64,000 nt of DNA from Neofusicoccum parvum (Eukaryota > Ascomycota > Dothideomycetes > Botryosphaeriales > Botryosphaeriaceae): the NCBI GenBank assembly GCA_020912385.1, contig CP087210.1, positions 1,054,001 through 1,118,000 of the forward strand. Reading direction: 5' to 3'. Positions 10,616 through 22,685 of this stretch are shown in pieces. The notes under the pieces were generated by a model. That model had not been told where the DNA came from. It did not search any database and was given only the letters and a program-made list of their open reading frames with translations. Position 1 is the stretch's first letter. Every line of letters starts with the position of its first letter. The translations under genes were made by a program, and so were the position numbers.

Positions 10616-13078
10616 GAAAACACTCGAAGGTGTACTTCTCCTGTGTTTCTTGTCTACTCTTTCACCATTCTGCGCAAACTTTTATAGACCATGTGCCGCA
10701 CTGCTTCGAGTTTTGAGCGTCTCGAGTTCTCAGTCGATTAGGTTTCTTCCTTTTTCAACCGCACCATCGGGCCGGAGTTGGACGGCGTCTCCTCGGTTTC
10801 GAAATTCCAAATATCATGTCAACAATGGCTGGGAGGGGAAACGGGTCTTGGCAAACACCTGCTTGCATTCTGCGATATCCGCACACTCAAAGGTTGGCTA
10901 GGACGCACACGCTTGTATTTCGGATCAAATGCAGAAATAAGGGTGCAAGGCCTCATTTCTTCTTCGGCTTCTCGATTCCCCCTTCTATATTTTTACACCT
11001 TTCCAAACTCGGCTCTCGGGTGGGAGACACGGTTTGTTCTCTTAATTGACTGGCCCTCGTCCTCCTTCTGCGCATGGGAGTCAAACATTTGGATTTTTCT
11101 CTTTTTTCTTCGTTTGACTCAGTCTCTCCTTATAGATTGGTTTTCGTCACCCTCGCCTGCCTACCGTTAGGATTGGAAACCTTTCTTTTCTCTTCTCCGT
11201 CTTCTCGACAACGGACCAGCAAGGGGGCAAGGTGGCGATTAAACGGGTTCATTCCTTTTTCCGTTGTTTTTACATCTAGACGTCTTGGATGCGAAGACAG
11301 CGGCGACACTCAGACATTCTTGGCTGGCTGGGCCGCTGCTGTGTGTGAAGTGTTTGAAGTTGATTGGGGTTGAGACTTTGGGCGGGTTGGGGGTGGATGT
11401 AATGACAAAAACGACCGGAAAGGAAAGAGTTTGAGACCAAACAACAATGTGGATGAGGGAAGGGTTTCTTTTTTTTGCTGCTACTCTACTACCAACAATA
11501 CCTCTTACAACTACCGACTGCCAAAATGGGGGAGTACATACAACAACTATACCGCTTTTGAAAAAGGGCTGGAAACCGGCGGAGGGATTGTGTTGATAAC
11601 AACTTTCCGTGTATATACAGTGTTCTTTAGCTTCCTTATTTCTGATTCCTGCTCTCTTCTTTCGTCGGTGCGCGTATCTGCGGCCGTCCTTGTCGACCGC
11701 CCGCTTAATCTCTTTGGTGCTCACTTATGAGTGGAAATCTCCTACACGACGTTTTAAGGAGTGCGAGCTGGAACTGCGTATCTGTTTGCGTACGGACAAG
11801 AGCAGTTGGAGTTCGAACGCGGAAATGCGTGGTTGGAATACAGAAGGAAAGGATGATAGCGACAGTAATAAGAAATGGTTTTTCGGTAAGGGTATCGACA
11901 CCCGAAACCAAAGCGCATCAGGTCTCACGATCCGTGTCTGAGTCCCCAAGCCGTGGTGTTGAGGAGTGGAAGAAGCGGCATTGTTGTCTCAATAGAAGCC
12001 CCCGCATATTGATCTTCAGACAGCCGAAGAGACGAGAATGCGGGGATGGGGAGTCTGCGGCGTGTCGTGTAAGTCACAAAGCCGGAGTACTGATTGGCTC
12101 CCTCCCTCCCATCGTCAATGCGGGTGGTGCCCATGCTCGGACGGCCTGGCCTATCCACGACGCGAACTCTATTTCTGGGGTGGAGATCACGCGGCGCGCG
12201 GGATGACCGCTCGAAACCGTCATGCCATGATTGGCGCCACACAATATTGCCGAGTGTTTCCTCGCCTACGTACCTTCCCTTCGCGGCGACGTGTTGCTGT
12301 CTCAAGTATTTGTGTCTCAAACAGCACTCCGTCCACCAATAATTGGATTACCAGTGGTGTGGATGCTGCGTGGTGGGCTGTGTCTCGCGTTGAAGGAGAT
12401 GACGCAGGATCTTTTATGATGTCGACTTGATGACGGGCGAGTACTCGGAAAAGTGTCTTTCCGTTGGGGATATATCCTGCTTTTTCTTCCTCGTCCTGGC
12501 AGGAAGGAAATTTAGTTCTTGAATGCCGGACACAGGAACCATTGCCAAGTCGGCTCGGGAATGTGTATTATATGGTCGTCGTGGACGGGCCGGTTGTGAG
12601 AGGAGTTTGAAGCTAATGCATTTATACTCTATGCTATGACCATGTCATAATCGTACATCATGTTGCTGATTTGAGTCTTCGTTCCCGTGTTAGAGTTTGA
12701 CTCCGACCCACTGCCTTCTCTTTGCATCCAAATTTGAGGAGGCTCGTGGTGAGCTGTCAGAACAGGAAAGATGAATTAGAATTCAATCCCATCCATGACA
12801 CAGGCAGTTTTTGAGCGTTTCTCCGGCTCTTGCCGAGGCGTTCGGTAGTTGAGGTGTTGTGACCGTGCAGCTTCAAGGCGGGCCAGTTTGATCCACCGGG
12901 GTTCACTGCGCCATGCTACCCGTTCAGCGCCATATTTTCCCCTGCATCAGCTCTTTTGAAGAACCATTGGGATCCCTGTCCTTGCTGCTCAAGTGGATCG
13001 ATGCTGTCCTTGCTGCTGATCTTACAGCTGATCTTATATCTCTTTTCCCTCCTCCCGTGCTCCCAAATTATCTCCTGC
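10616..13078. other. Convergent intergenic region
   Basis: This 2.5 kb lies between the 3' ends of the DUF3405 gene and the Tim17-like gene. It is T/C-rich on the plus strand near 10900-11300 and mixed afterwards. Frames up to about 160 codons exist on both strands but have no domain, no splice-consistent extension and overlap one another. I see nothing else here. Confidence 0.5.
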
Positions 13079-13943
13079 TCATGTGTTTTGCGCTGCATCA
13101 CTGCCACCGCCACGCCTTGCCAAAGCCTTTTCAACGTTTCGCTGTCGTCGCTCCTCCACACGTGTCGGTATGCGGCGGAAGTATTCGATGTATCCAAGGG
13201 GTTGTCCTCTAAGTAGTGTCACGGCATCTTGAAGCAAGCCATAGCCCAAGCCAACTACCAGACCCATCCTCGCGGTACGGGCAATCGTGATTGGTGGAAA
13301 TCGGTCTATGAAGACAGTCAGCAGAGCCCTCCTCAAGCTCGAGGTATGAGCAAAATGAAAATGAGTTCTAGCTATGCCGTGTAGGCGTAGTAGTGAGCAA
13401 CATACTCCACAAACTCCACGCGCCTGCTGTTCCCAAGCCAGCAACGACCGTGCTCCCAAAGTCGCCTCTGTCATCGCCGTGCCCCCTCACGCGATCAATG
13501 GCCTCCTCGCACATGAAGAAGCCGCTCACCCACACCGACAGCTTGAACGCCATGCGCGGGCCCTCACGCACGCCGCCCAGCATAGCGTTGTAGTTCTTGC
13601 TCTTGTGGTACAGGTACCAGCCAGTGGCGTCTTTAGGCAGCCGGTGTGCATTTTCGGCGCGGTAGCGCAGGCCCGCGGACTGGCTGCCGTGGACCATTCC
13701 TAGTGCGATGCCCGACAAGAAGGCGACGGTGCCGGCGAGGGCGACGCGGATCTCGAAGGGTGTGGAGAGGCGTGCATGGTCGAATCTGGAGGAGCGCGTG
13801 GGCGGCGAAGCAGCTGGGGCAATGGGCGCAGCGGAGACGGACGGCGTCGCGGCGGGTGGTGATGGAGGTGGTGGTGCGGGCTCAGCGGCAGGCTCCTGCG
13901 ACTCCGGGGCGCCGCTGGCGAAAGGATTCTTCCAGAAACCCAT
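13079..13943 (-). CDS. Tim17/Tim22/Tim23-like mitochondrial inner-membrane protein
   Basis: Exons 13943-13406 and 13305-13079 give 254 aa. The 100-nt intron starts GTATGT and ends CATAG, with CTGAC just upstream of the acceptor. The first 55 residues are proline/alanine-rich. They are followed by about four short, glycine-patterned helices: FEIRVALAGTVAFLSGIALG, FKLSVWVSGFFMCEEAI, STVVAGLGTAGAWSLW and MGLVVGLGYGLLQDAV. This spacing with small residues is what Tim17/22/23-type proteins and the complex I assembly factor TIMMDC1 show. A linker between helices 1 and 2 contains GWYLYHKSKNYNAMLGG. Role in import or complex I assembly is inference. A longer open frame continues upstream, but the ATG at 13943 (MGFWKNPF) is the natural start. 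Head to head with PheRS alpha. Confidence 0.75.
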
Positions 13944-14222
13944 TGTCTCAATGGCCCAGACAATATAGTGTGGCGGAAAGGGTGCGGGGCAGCTGGAGGG
14001 TTGAGCTGGGAGGTGGTGGAGATGCTGCGGCGAGCGCGGAGCAGCTCGAAGGCGGTGGGCGGCAGAATTTCTGGGTGACTGGAAGTGGGCTGTCGCGGCG
14101 TTTCGACTCATCGCCTGCCACTTTCCTCCCAGACCCCGCCAGCGACCCCAATTGCTCCCGCTCCGCTCGAGAAGACAAACGCCCGACTCTCTCGGCCCCC
14201 TCGGTCTCCAACCCCAGCGAAC
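13944..14222. promoter_or_regulatory. Shared divergent promoter, Tim17-like gene / PheRS alpha
   Basis: Only 279 bp separate the two start codons, so both promoters and 5' leaders overlap here. I see no clear TATA box. Confidence 0.6.
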
Positions 14223-15939
14223 ATGGTCGGCCAACGCGGCCCCGTGCCGGTGCCGCAGCACGGCGATGTCACCCAGCTCGTTCTCGACCTGCTGAACGAG
14301 AAGCCCACCCTGCACTCCAACGAGGACCTGCCCGGCGTGTCGCAGATCGACGTCAAGGCCGCCCTGGACCGCCTGGCATCGCGATCCTTTGTCATCTATC
14401 AGACCGCCGACTCGGAGCAGGCCGTGCTCACGAAGGAGGGCCAGACCATAACCGACGAGGGCAGCCACGAGTGGAAGGTGTGGGATGTGGTGAAGCGGAA
14501 CGGCAAGGTTGCCATCAAGGAGCTCCCCGTACGTGAAAGCTGAGGATCTGGCTGGAGGCGTGAGTACTGAGCAGCGCGTCACAGGGTCTGGCCAGCAACG
14601 CCGATGTCAAGGTCGGCCAGGGCAATGCTTTCCGCAACAAGTGGATTAAGAAGGACGGTGATGCGCTCATTCCGCTGGTCGACGAGGTGCAGGATACCAC
14701 GCGCGCAATCCTGCAGAAGGTTGCCGAGACCGGGTCCGTCGCCGACTCCAAGGTACTGGCCGACCTGAAGAAGAAGAAGCTCGTTACCGCCACCAAGGTC
14801 TTCACCTACACCGTTGAGAAGGGCCCCAAGTATGCCCGTGAGCTGCCCGTCGAGCACACCGACCTGACGGCCGATATGCTGGCCGATGGCTCGTGGCAGA
14901 CGGCTGCCTTCAAGCCTTACAACTTCAACGCCCTCGGCTCATCGCAGAATGCTGGCGCATTACACCCCCTCATGAAGGTGCGCGCCGAGTTCAGGAACAT
15001 CTTCTTCAACCAGGGCTTCGTCGAGATGCCCACTTCCCGGTATGTACCTCAGCATGGAAGAAGTTCAAACGGGACCACTAATACTCATCCTCTAGCTTCG
15101 TCGACTCCGGCTTCTGGAACTTCGACGCCCTCTTCGTCCCTCAACAACACCCTGCCCGTGATATGCAAGACACCTTCTTCATCTCCGACCCCGCCTCTGC
15201 CGACCCTCCCCGGGATGACCCTATAGCTGAGCAGCAGATGAATGAGATGGAGGAGGGCGGCCGCCATCTCTACGCAAGTGCCGACTCGGAAAAGAAGATC
15301 AAACCCCGCAACTACGAGCAGTACTGGAGCGACATCAAGGCCGTGCACCAGGACGGTGGCTTCGGCTCTATCGGCTACCGCTACCCGTGGTCTAAGGATG
15401 AGTGCCTGAAGCTCGTCCTCCGCACGCACACCACCGCTATTTCCACATGGGTGCTGCACCGGTTGGCCGAGGACCCGCGCCCGGCGCGCTACTTTTCTAT
15501 CGACCGTGTCTTCCGTAACGAATCTGTTGACGCCACTCACTTGGCCGAGTTCCACCAGATCGAGGGTGTTATCGCTGACTTTGGCCTCACGCTGGGCGGC
15601 CTGCAGAAGTTCCTCGAGACCTTCTTCGCGCAGATCGGCATCACCGGCCTGCGCTTCAAGCCCGCCTACAACCCCTACACCGAGCCGTCCATGGAGATCT
15701 TCGGCTACCACCAAGGTCTCGGCAAGTGGGTCGAGATTGGCAACTCGGGCATGTTCAGGCCCGAGATGTTGCTGCCTATGGGCCTGCCCGAGAACCTGCG
15801 CGTCTACGGTTTCGGTCTAAGCTTGGAGCGCCCCACCATGATCAAGTACGGCGTCAGCAATATCAGAGACCTGCTTGGCCATAAGGTCGATCTGAACTTC
15901 ATTGAGAGCAATGCTGCGGTGCGTTTGGATAAGAACTAG
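14223..15939 (+). CDS. FRS2: Phenylalanine-tRNA ligase alpha subunit, cytosolic
   Basis: Three exons, 14223-14528, 14585-15039 and 15096-15939, separated by two 56-nt introns (GTACGT...CACAG; GTATGT...CTAG with ACTAAT), give 534 aa, the usual size for the eukaryotic cytosolic subunit. The N-terminal 200 residues are helical winged-helix tRNA/DNA-binding-like modules ([33 protein letters not shown]). The class II catalytic core follows: motif 1 around [20 protein letters not shown], motif 2 [19 protein letters not shown] (near 392) and motif 3 [15 protein letters not shown] (near 492). The enzyme forms an alpha2-beta2 tetramer that charges tRNA-Phe with phenylalanine using ATP. The symbol follows the yeast naming for this subunit. 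Confidence 0.96.
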
Positions 15940-16542
15940 AGCGGGTAGAAGTGAAAGGGTTTTGGGGATAGTCGATGTGGTTCTGGCGTTCGCCGAGTCA
16001 AGGGTGGCTTCAGAGATATGATTGTTTGACGTAGAACGTGCCTTCTACTTGAGAGCAGAACAGAAAAAAAAGGCACTATGCGTAGATTTGAAGTATATGA
16101 AAACCAAAAGTATTCCCGATTGGATCTGGATCTCCCGTAGTGAATATCAGACCCATGATTGGCGAGCAGCTCTGTGTCCGTCTGATTGTTTATCTTGCCC
16201 AAAGATATCCACATTACTCTTCGGACCCTGCTTTACGGTTTGCTGCTTGGAGAAGTGAAGGCCACAGCCTCCCAATGAACCCCACTACCCGCTGAACTCA
16301 AATAGCGTGAGCGATGTGCGTCCTTAGGGGGCTGCGTTAGTGCAGATCTGACGCAGTGAGCGGGATACCAGAATGCGATGGATGATAAGCTCTAAAAATT
16401 TCATTGGAACAAAATCCCTTACTTTCACTTGCTCCTAAGATGATAATGATCCGAATGCTATACTGTTCCGTTGTACTCATGCAACCCGCTTGGTATCCAA
16501 AGAGAAAAGACAATCCTTCCCGACCCCATCCCGAGCGTCTAC
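15940..16542. other. Convergent intergenic spacer
   Basis: Holds the 3' ends of the PheRS gene and the dehydrogenase gene. It is AT-rich near 16040-16250, with no coding signal. Confidence 0.6.
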
Positions 16543-17977
16543 TCACAGCTTGGCCTTGTTCTCCAGGAAGTGCAGGTTGACAGGGGTCACGGCCTTGCCG
16601 GTCTGGAAGAAGCCCATGATGTTCTCGATGCCCAGCCTCTCGAAGCCGATGTGGCTCTCCACGCTGGCGCCGGCGGTGTGGCTCAGCACCTCGACGTTCT
16701 CCATGGCGGCGAGCTTGGGGTTGACGTTGGGCTCGTCGTAGTGGACGTCCAGGCCGGCGGCCTCCAGGTGGCCGCTCTCGAGCGCCTGCACCAGCGCGTC
16801 CTCGTCGATCAGCTTGCCGCGGGCGATGTTGATCAGCCGCGCGCCCTTCTTCATGGCGCGGAACTGCGCCGCGTCGAGCACCTTCTCGCCGCCGAACGGC
16901 GTGGCCACGAGCACCGTGTCGGCGACCGCCAGCATGTCCTCGAGCTTGGGGTAGAACTTGGCGTCGACGCCCCTCTCGACGTCCGAGGGCAGCTGGCGGA
17001 TGTCGTTGTACAGGATCTTCATGTTGAAGGCGCCGTGGGCCTTCTGGGCGATGCGGCAGCCGATCTTGCCCAGGCCGATGATGCCGAGCGAGAAGCCGTT
17101 GGGGTTGTGGGTGATGGCGGCGATGTTGCGGTTGGCGTCCTTGAAGCGCTCCGGGTCGCACGACCGCGCGCTCAGCGCCGACCAGGTGAACTTACGGAAG
17201 GTGGAGAGGATGAGCCAGATGGCGGCGTCGGCGACGGACTCGGTGCATGCGGCGGCGGCGTTGCAGTAGATGATGCCCGACTTGGCCAGGCGTTGCGTGT
17301 CGACCCAGTCGAACCCGGCGCCTGCGGAGGCGTAGATCTTGCAGGATGAGGGAAGCAAGGAGCTGGAGGCGATGTTAGAGAATGCAATCGAATGTAGTAC
17401 TCTTGAGCCGTAAGGGCAAAGTGGAAAGATGAAGTCCGACAGCGATGCGGGGAATGATTGCCAGTTTGGTAACAAGGAGGACTCCAGGCTGCTGTGAAGA
17501 TTGTGCAACATCCAGGAGTCGTCCATGTAGATGCAGCAACTTCACTTCTGACAGTCCATTGGCGTTCGCCATAGGAACAGGCGATCATTTCTGGGGATTG
17601 CTCTGTGCAGTGACGTTGGGAAGACCAAACGGGAATAATTTCCCGATTCGGCTGCTCTCCAGCGCAAAACCACCGGCACGGAGTCCGTCTCTTCTCGGGC
17701 AACTTTGCCAGCTTGTAGTGACGCCCAGAACGAGCAAGAGAAATAGTGCAACCTACATCAGTTCGTCGTCCCAGTTGCCCATCTCGCCGCCGGTGTTCCA
17801 GAAGGGCCGGTACATGGCGACGAAGTCGCCGAACTTCTTGTCCTTCAGGGCCTGCTTGAACTCGGCGCGGTTCATGCTGTAGCTGCGGCGGATGTCGAAC
17901 TTGGCCTGCAGCTGCTTGTACAGGTCATGGTTCCACTTGATGTCGTCGCCGAGGTGGAGAACGATTGGCTTGCCCAT
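16543..17977 (-). CDS. D-isomer-specific 2-hydroxyacid dehydrogenase
   Basis: Exons 17977-17757 and 17362-16543 give 346 aa. The intron is 394 nt, starting GTAGGT and ending CTCCAG after a CTAAC branch site; the phase fits only with this pair. Family features are in order: an N-terminal substrate-domain start MGKPIVLHLGDD, SAGAGFDWVD, the NAD-binding GIIGLGKIG (about 163-171), the catalytic arginine in NIARGKLID (about 250), the E/D pair region GLDVHYDEPN, and the catalytic histidine in SHTAG (about 300). Members reduce 2-keto acids with NAD(P)H; fungal relatives are often annotated as mandelate, glyoxylate or hydroxypyruvate reductases. The substrate is not deducible. The histidine motif is SHTAG where many relatives have PH. 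Confidence 0.92.
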
Positions 17978-18980
17978 GGTGGCGGCTGTGGAGTGGTCTG
18001 ATGCGGTTGAGCTCTGGCTGCGGGGAAGAAATGCGCGGAAGGAAGCAGCGGCAGCAGAGGAAAGGAGATCAAGGGAAAACAACAGCAGTAGACTGGGGAA
18101 TCCGGATGAGGAGCAGGGGAATTGGCGTTGGCGCAAGCCCACGAGAATATGTAGCAGCGGCGGAATCCCAATTCCTTACATGATGCTCGGTTTCCCCACG
18201 GGCTGGCGCCTCCACGCGTATAGCTGGGGTCGCCTTGGCCCGCATCCCCAGATCACCTCGGGCAAGCCGCTCCGACATGCCCCAGCCCGCCAACCAAAAG
18301 CCGATGCCAAGAACGAGGGACGCCGACCGCAGGCGCCGCACGTGACCCGCTAAGCGAGCGCCCGTCCGCGCTCACAAAATTCGGCCGCCTTCTCCTGCCT
18401 CTTCTCTTTTCTCTTCATGAAAGTTGAAATTTGAAACCCAGGAAAATTTGACGCCTTGCTCGCTTGCGTGCGCCTTAACTGGCGTGCCGTCGAAGCGTGA
18501 GCCGGGGGTTGTATTAGCTGGGGAGAGAGATGCCCCCCGCTGTCAAGAAGCAGCAGCTGTTTTTTCCATGAGCTGTTGACTCCCGTTGAAGCGGTACATG
18601 TCCCGTGGCCCTTGCGCCTTGTTCGATCGTTCTCCGCTGCTTAACTCCGGCGTTGCGACTCCCCCTCCCGCCACTCACTGCTGACTACATCTACCCTGCC
18701 GCTCCGCATTAAGCCGCATCCTCGTCCACGCGACACTCCCGCGCATCTCTCGTCCCTGCTTGCGCACCCCTCCTGCCTCATTGCAACACCTCTACCCCGC
18801 TTCTTGCTACCGCACCCTCCTCCACATCACCACCAGTCTCCCCCTCCTTGACCGCCTTCAAGATGGATGCATGAACTCAGGTCGGCCAGCGATTGCGTGA
18901 GCCGTCCGCCCGCGCCCTCACTCCCGACCCATACACATCGCCTCTACATAATATAATCCCTTGCGCGCGATCGACCGTCA
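17978..18980. promoter_or_regulatory. Divergent intergenic region, dehydrogenase / 2EXR gene
   Basis: A 1-kb head-to-head region. The plus strand from 18660 to 18860 is strongly C/T-rich with little G, typical of a fungal transcription start and leader for the 2EXR gene. Confidence 0.5.
18863..18874 (+). promoter_or_regulatory. Possible four-codon upstream reading frame
   Basis: ATG GAT GCA TGA lies 107 nt upstream of the 2EXR start codon, directly after the C/T-rich stretch. If the leader covers it, it would be a minimal upstream frame that could lower translation. Confidence 0.35.
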
Positions 18981-19895
18981 ATGGCAAAACGGCACGCCGC
19001 CCTCGCGAGAGCGCCCACCGAGGCCTACTCGTCCACGACGACGACGCTCGCCACTCGCACCGGCAAAGGCAAGGCGCCTCCCAAGCCCGCCCGGCGGCCT
19101 CCCCCACCGCAGACCTATGACGACGACATCGACGACGACGACGAAGACTACTCGTCGACCGACACGGAGGCCGCGCCCTTCGCCTTCTTCGCGCTGCCCG
19201 CCGAGATCCGCCTGCGCGTGTACGAGCTGCTCCTCGCCGTCCCCGGCGTCATCGACCTCGACCCGGCAAACTACATCAAGATCCGGCGGCGCACGCTCCC
19301 GCTCTTCCTGACCTCGCGCCGCATGCACGAGGAGGCGTACCGCGTCTTCTACGGCGCCAACACGTTCCGGCTGTTCCCCCTGCACGGCCGCTTCTTCCAC
19401 ACCAAGAAGCCGCTGCTCGCGCGCCTCCCGCCGCGCTACCGGCGCAGCCTCACGCGGCTGGAGCTGCGCCTCGGCCCCGGCTGGCAAGGGCCGCTCCCGC
19501 AGTGCTGGGACCTGTCGGCCGAGGGCGCGGCGCGGCTGGGGCTGGCCGACTGCGGCGGCGTGCGCGCGCTGCACGTCTTCGTCGAGTGCGACCCGGCGTC
19601 GGACGACGTCTTCCGCGGCTTCCGCCGCAACGGCGACGACTTCTTCACCCTCTTCTGCGGCGCCCTGCTGCGCCGCCTGCTGGCCGCCGTGCCCGCCGTC
19701 GCCGAGGTCCAGTTCGACGGCTTCCCCAGCGTCAAGCGCGACTGCCCGCTCATGACCGAGCTGCTGCGCGAGGTCCGCGCCCACGGCTCGCGCGTCGCCT
19801 ACGGCCCGGAGCGCGGCTGGGCCGACCAGCTCGCTGAGCTGGAGATGGGCGTCGCGCGCCTGCATCTGTGGGCCGGGCGGTATGCTAGTGTGTGA
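18981..19895 (+). CDS. 2EXR (F-box-like) domain protein
   Basis: One uninterrupted exon of 304 aa. A basic, then strongly acidic low-complexity head (DDDIDDDDEDY, about residues 49-59) is followed by FFALPAEIRLRVYELLL, the start of the fungal 2EXR motif. The same domain continues with IKIRRRTLPLFLTSRRMHEEAYRVFYGANTFRL. This module is abundant in filamentous ascomycetes and resembles an F-box; its biochemical role is not known, and I see no leucine-rich or WD repeats that would name a ubiquitin-ligase substrate. The C-terminal half is alpha-helical and arginine-rich. Third-position GC is extreme, which opens long shadow frames on both strands. Confidence 0.85.
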   Translation: MAKRHAALARAPTEAYSSTTTTLATRTGKGKAPPKPARRPPPPQTYDDDIDDDDEDYSSTDTEAAPFAFFALPAEIRLRVYELLLAVPGVIDLDPANYIKIRRRTLPLFLTSRRMHEEAYRVFYGANTFRLFPLHGRFFHTKKPLLARLPPRYRRSLTRLELRLGPGWQGPLPQCWDLSAEGAARLGLADCGGVRALHVFVECDPASDDVFRGFRRNGDDFFTLFCGALLRRLLAAVPAVAEVQFDGFPSVKRDCPLMTELLREVRAHGSRVAYGPERGWADQLAELEMGVARLHLWAGRYASV

Positions 19896-20393
19896 GATAA
19901 TCCCCGTGTAGAGGCGTGCGCCTGTCTGTGATATGTGACCGCGTCACCATTGCTCTAGGTAGTAGCTGCTGAATGTGTAAATGAAATGTCAAATCTTTTG
20001 AATGTTGGCCTCTTGGTGTCTCTGTAGTAATCCAGGAATCAAAAACTTGGGGCTTTCACAGCGCTCTACGAGTCCTGATTCGATTGCCTACAACATCAGA
20101 CAAAGCGCTGTCTAATCCGAAGTACCCTTGAAACCCACTACGCCCGACTCAAGGAAGGAGGTCCAAGGTGCCCTTTTGGTTTCCTTTACAGTCAACGCCG
20201 GTATGGTATCGTTCTTAAGCCGTAACCCGAAATGCCGCAAATCTTAGACACCACCACCGGCAGATAGTCGAAATGCTAAGTGGCCATCTCTCAATATCTG
20301 AACCCCGGTATGCCAGCGCCAGTACGACGTATCCTCCCAGTCCCATACTCCCAATCCATCGCTCAGCTTGAAATATGAAGCTATGGGCGAGGC
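19896..20393. other. Convergent intergenic spacer
   Basis: Holds the 3' ends of the 2EXR gene and RPD3. No coding signal. Confidence 0.6.
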
Positions 20394-22685
20394 TCATGAT
20401 GAGCTCTCCGCCTTCGCTGCGGCTTCAGTCGCCGCTTCACCCCTGGTCTCTTCTTCTTGCCTCTCCTTGAGGCCCTCTTCCTTTTGCACACCGGGCTCGG
20501 CATCGTCCATTTCGACGTCTTCTGCCGTGGTATCCGCAGTCGCCGTCGTGCCAGGCTGCGGGGCCGGGCTACCTCCCACAGGAGCTGTAGCTGGCTGCTC
20601 GCTTTCAGGCTCGACCTTTGGCTCGGGATCAGCAGTCTCAGGCTCGGCAGCCGCAGGGGTGGCCTCTCCAGCAGGCGCGGCGGCTGGTGCTGGTGCTGGG
20701 GGTGGAGATGCGGGAGGCGTGAGCGCGGAGCTGGGCTCTTCCGTCGTCGTTGCACCGGCGGTAGCAGCAGCGGCAGTGGGGCCGTCTGCGTCCTCGGTGG
20801 ATGTGCTGGGAGCCTCAGGAGCGTTGGACATGTCAACATCGCCATCTGGATCCGCAGCGGATGCTGCTGCCGCCTCCGATTCGGCGGCTGCAGGAGTCGG
20901 GGATTGAGCGGTCGACGCCGGCTGGCTGGCACTCGCGTCCGCTGCGACCGCCGGGCTCGCGCGTCTGGAGGATTTTCTTGTGTCTGGGCCGCTGGTGTTG
21001 CTGGCCCCAGCACCATTTGCGCTGCCAGGCCTAGGAGTATCGTCGCCGTCGACAGCGTTCGCGTTCTGGTAGTCCATGATGTTCATCCTGCGCTTCTTGT
21101 TCGGCTGCGCGCGCACACCTTGCCGGGAGTTCTCGCCCTCATCCTCGCTCTCACTGAATTCACCGTCCTTCTCCACTTTTTTGTCCCAGCGATGTGAAGT
21201 GTACCTGGTATCCGGGTTTTCATCCTCGTCTATGTCGTTCATCTCGTCTTCTGCTTCATCATCCATGCCGGGCATCAACGGTGACCGAGGGACGTCTGTC
21301 ATCTGCACGGAGGGAGCAAATGCAGTGCGCTTGATGTTCTCGATCACTTGAAGACGGATCTTGTCGAGGTATTCAGGCGAGTTCGCATTGTCCATATTTG
21401 AGGGGCGCACATCGAGCTCGAAGTCTGGAGCAAAATACTAGGAAGTCGTTAGCAGAATCGAGATGTATGAAGCATAGGTACGTACGTCAAAGTAGTCGTT
21501 GTACGGGAGCTGCGGTCCTAACTCAGAACCAACCAGTTGGCCAGTCTCGAAAGCCCAGGTGCGTGCGACATTGCGCATGGTGTAACCACCTCCACCAAGC
21601 ACCAGTGTAGGCAGACTGAAGCTCTTCACAAATTTGACACAGTTCGCATGTCCCCTCATGCTGAGGTTGAAGGCACCTAACCTGTCGCCGGACAAGCTGT
21701 CACCTCCACACTGCAGCACAACGGCTTCAGGCCTGTACCAATCCATAACGGCTTTGATAACAGGCTCAAAGATGCCCTTGTACGTTTCGTCGGTGATGCC
21801 GTCCCTTAGCGGGAAGTTGACAGCATAGTTCTTCCCGTTGCCAACACCAATATCACGCAACTCTCCCGTTCCTGGGAAATATTCGCCATACTTGTGGAAG
21901 GACACGGTCATCACACGGTCGGTCGTGTAAAAGGCTTCTTCAACGCCATCGCCGTGGTGAACGTCGATGTCAATGTAGAGAACGCGCTGCTTGAAGCGCA
22001 GGAGTTCGATAATGCCAAGCACAATGTCTGAGGGCAACGGCGTTAGCGCGATCTGTCGTCCGGGTCTACTCGAGTCCTGTCGTGCCGACACGTACCGTTG
22101 ACGTAGCAAAACCCACTGGCCTCGCTCTTCTTGGCGTGGTGAAGGCCACCAGCCCAATTCACAGCGACGTCGCACTTTCCTCGATTGAGACGTGCGGCGC
22201 CCTCCATGCTACCGCCGGCGCTGATGCCGCAGTACTCGAACAGGCCGTCGAAGACAGGGCAGTCGTCACCGACGTTGAACTTGCTCTGCTCCTTGGCGAA
22301 GTTGTCCATGTTGTCCGGAGTAACCTTTTGCAGGAAGTCGACGTACTCGTCGGTGTGGAACTGCGTCATCTCGAACTTGGAGGCGGGCTTCGCGCGCTAA
22401 ACCAGCTGTCAGCGAGGTGTCCATCGTGTATTGGCCTGCTGCAGCTAGGAAACGCTCGGGGCGCGTTGAGTGGGGAAGAATACGCACGTAGATTTCGAGC
22501 TTCTTGTAGAGGCCATAGTTCATGATCAGACTGTGGGCCATGCGTATGCGGTGCGGCTTCATGGGATGGCCGGCGACATATGCATAGTTGCCCACGTCCG
22601 AGTCGTAGAAGTACGCGACCTTCTTCGGCTGCGAGCTGCCGTTGACGTTGAACTCGTCGAGCGGCGCAGCACCGGCGCCCACCAT
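20394..22685 (-). CDS. rpdA: Class I histone deacetylase, Rpd3/HDAC1 type, with long C-terminal tail
   Basis: Four exons, 22685-22488, 22396-22096, 22027-21486 and 21437-20394, with introns of 91, 68 and 48 nt, give 694 aa. The catalytic domain is complete: the [16 protein letters not shown] histidine pair (152-153), zinc-ligand aspartate and histidine in [15 protein letters not shown], and the catalytic tyrosine in [15 protein letters not shown]. It removes acetyl groups from histone lysines in Rpd3/Sin3-type complexes in the nucleus. The tail of about 220 residues begins with an acidic stretch and a basic [11 protein letters not shown] block (about 461-471) and then becomes Ala/Pro/Thr/Glu-rich. 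A tail of this type is characteristic of filamentous-fungal RpdA and is reported as essential in Aspergillus. Head to head with Rpn11. Confidence 0.96.

Noticed and set aside
13944..14582. Upstream extension of the Tim17-like frame to 14582
   Set aside because: It would run through the PheRS first exon on the opposite strand; the ATG at 13943 fits the family better.
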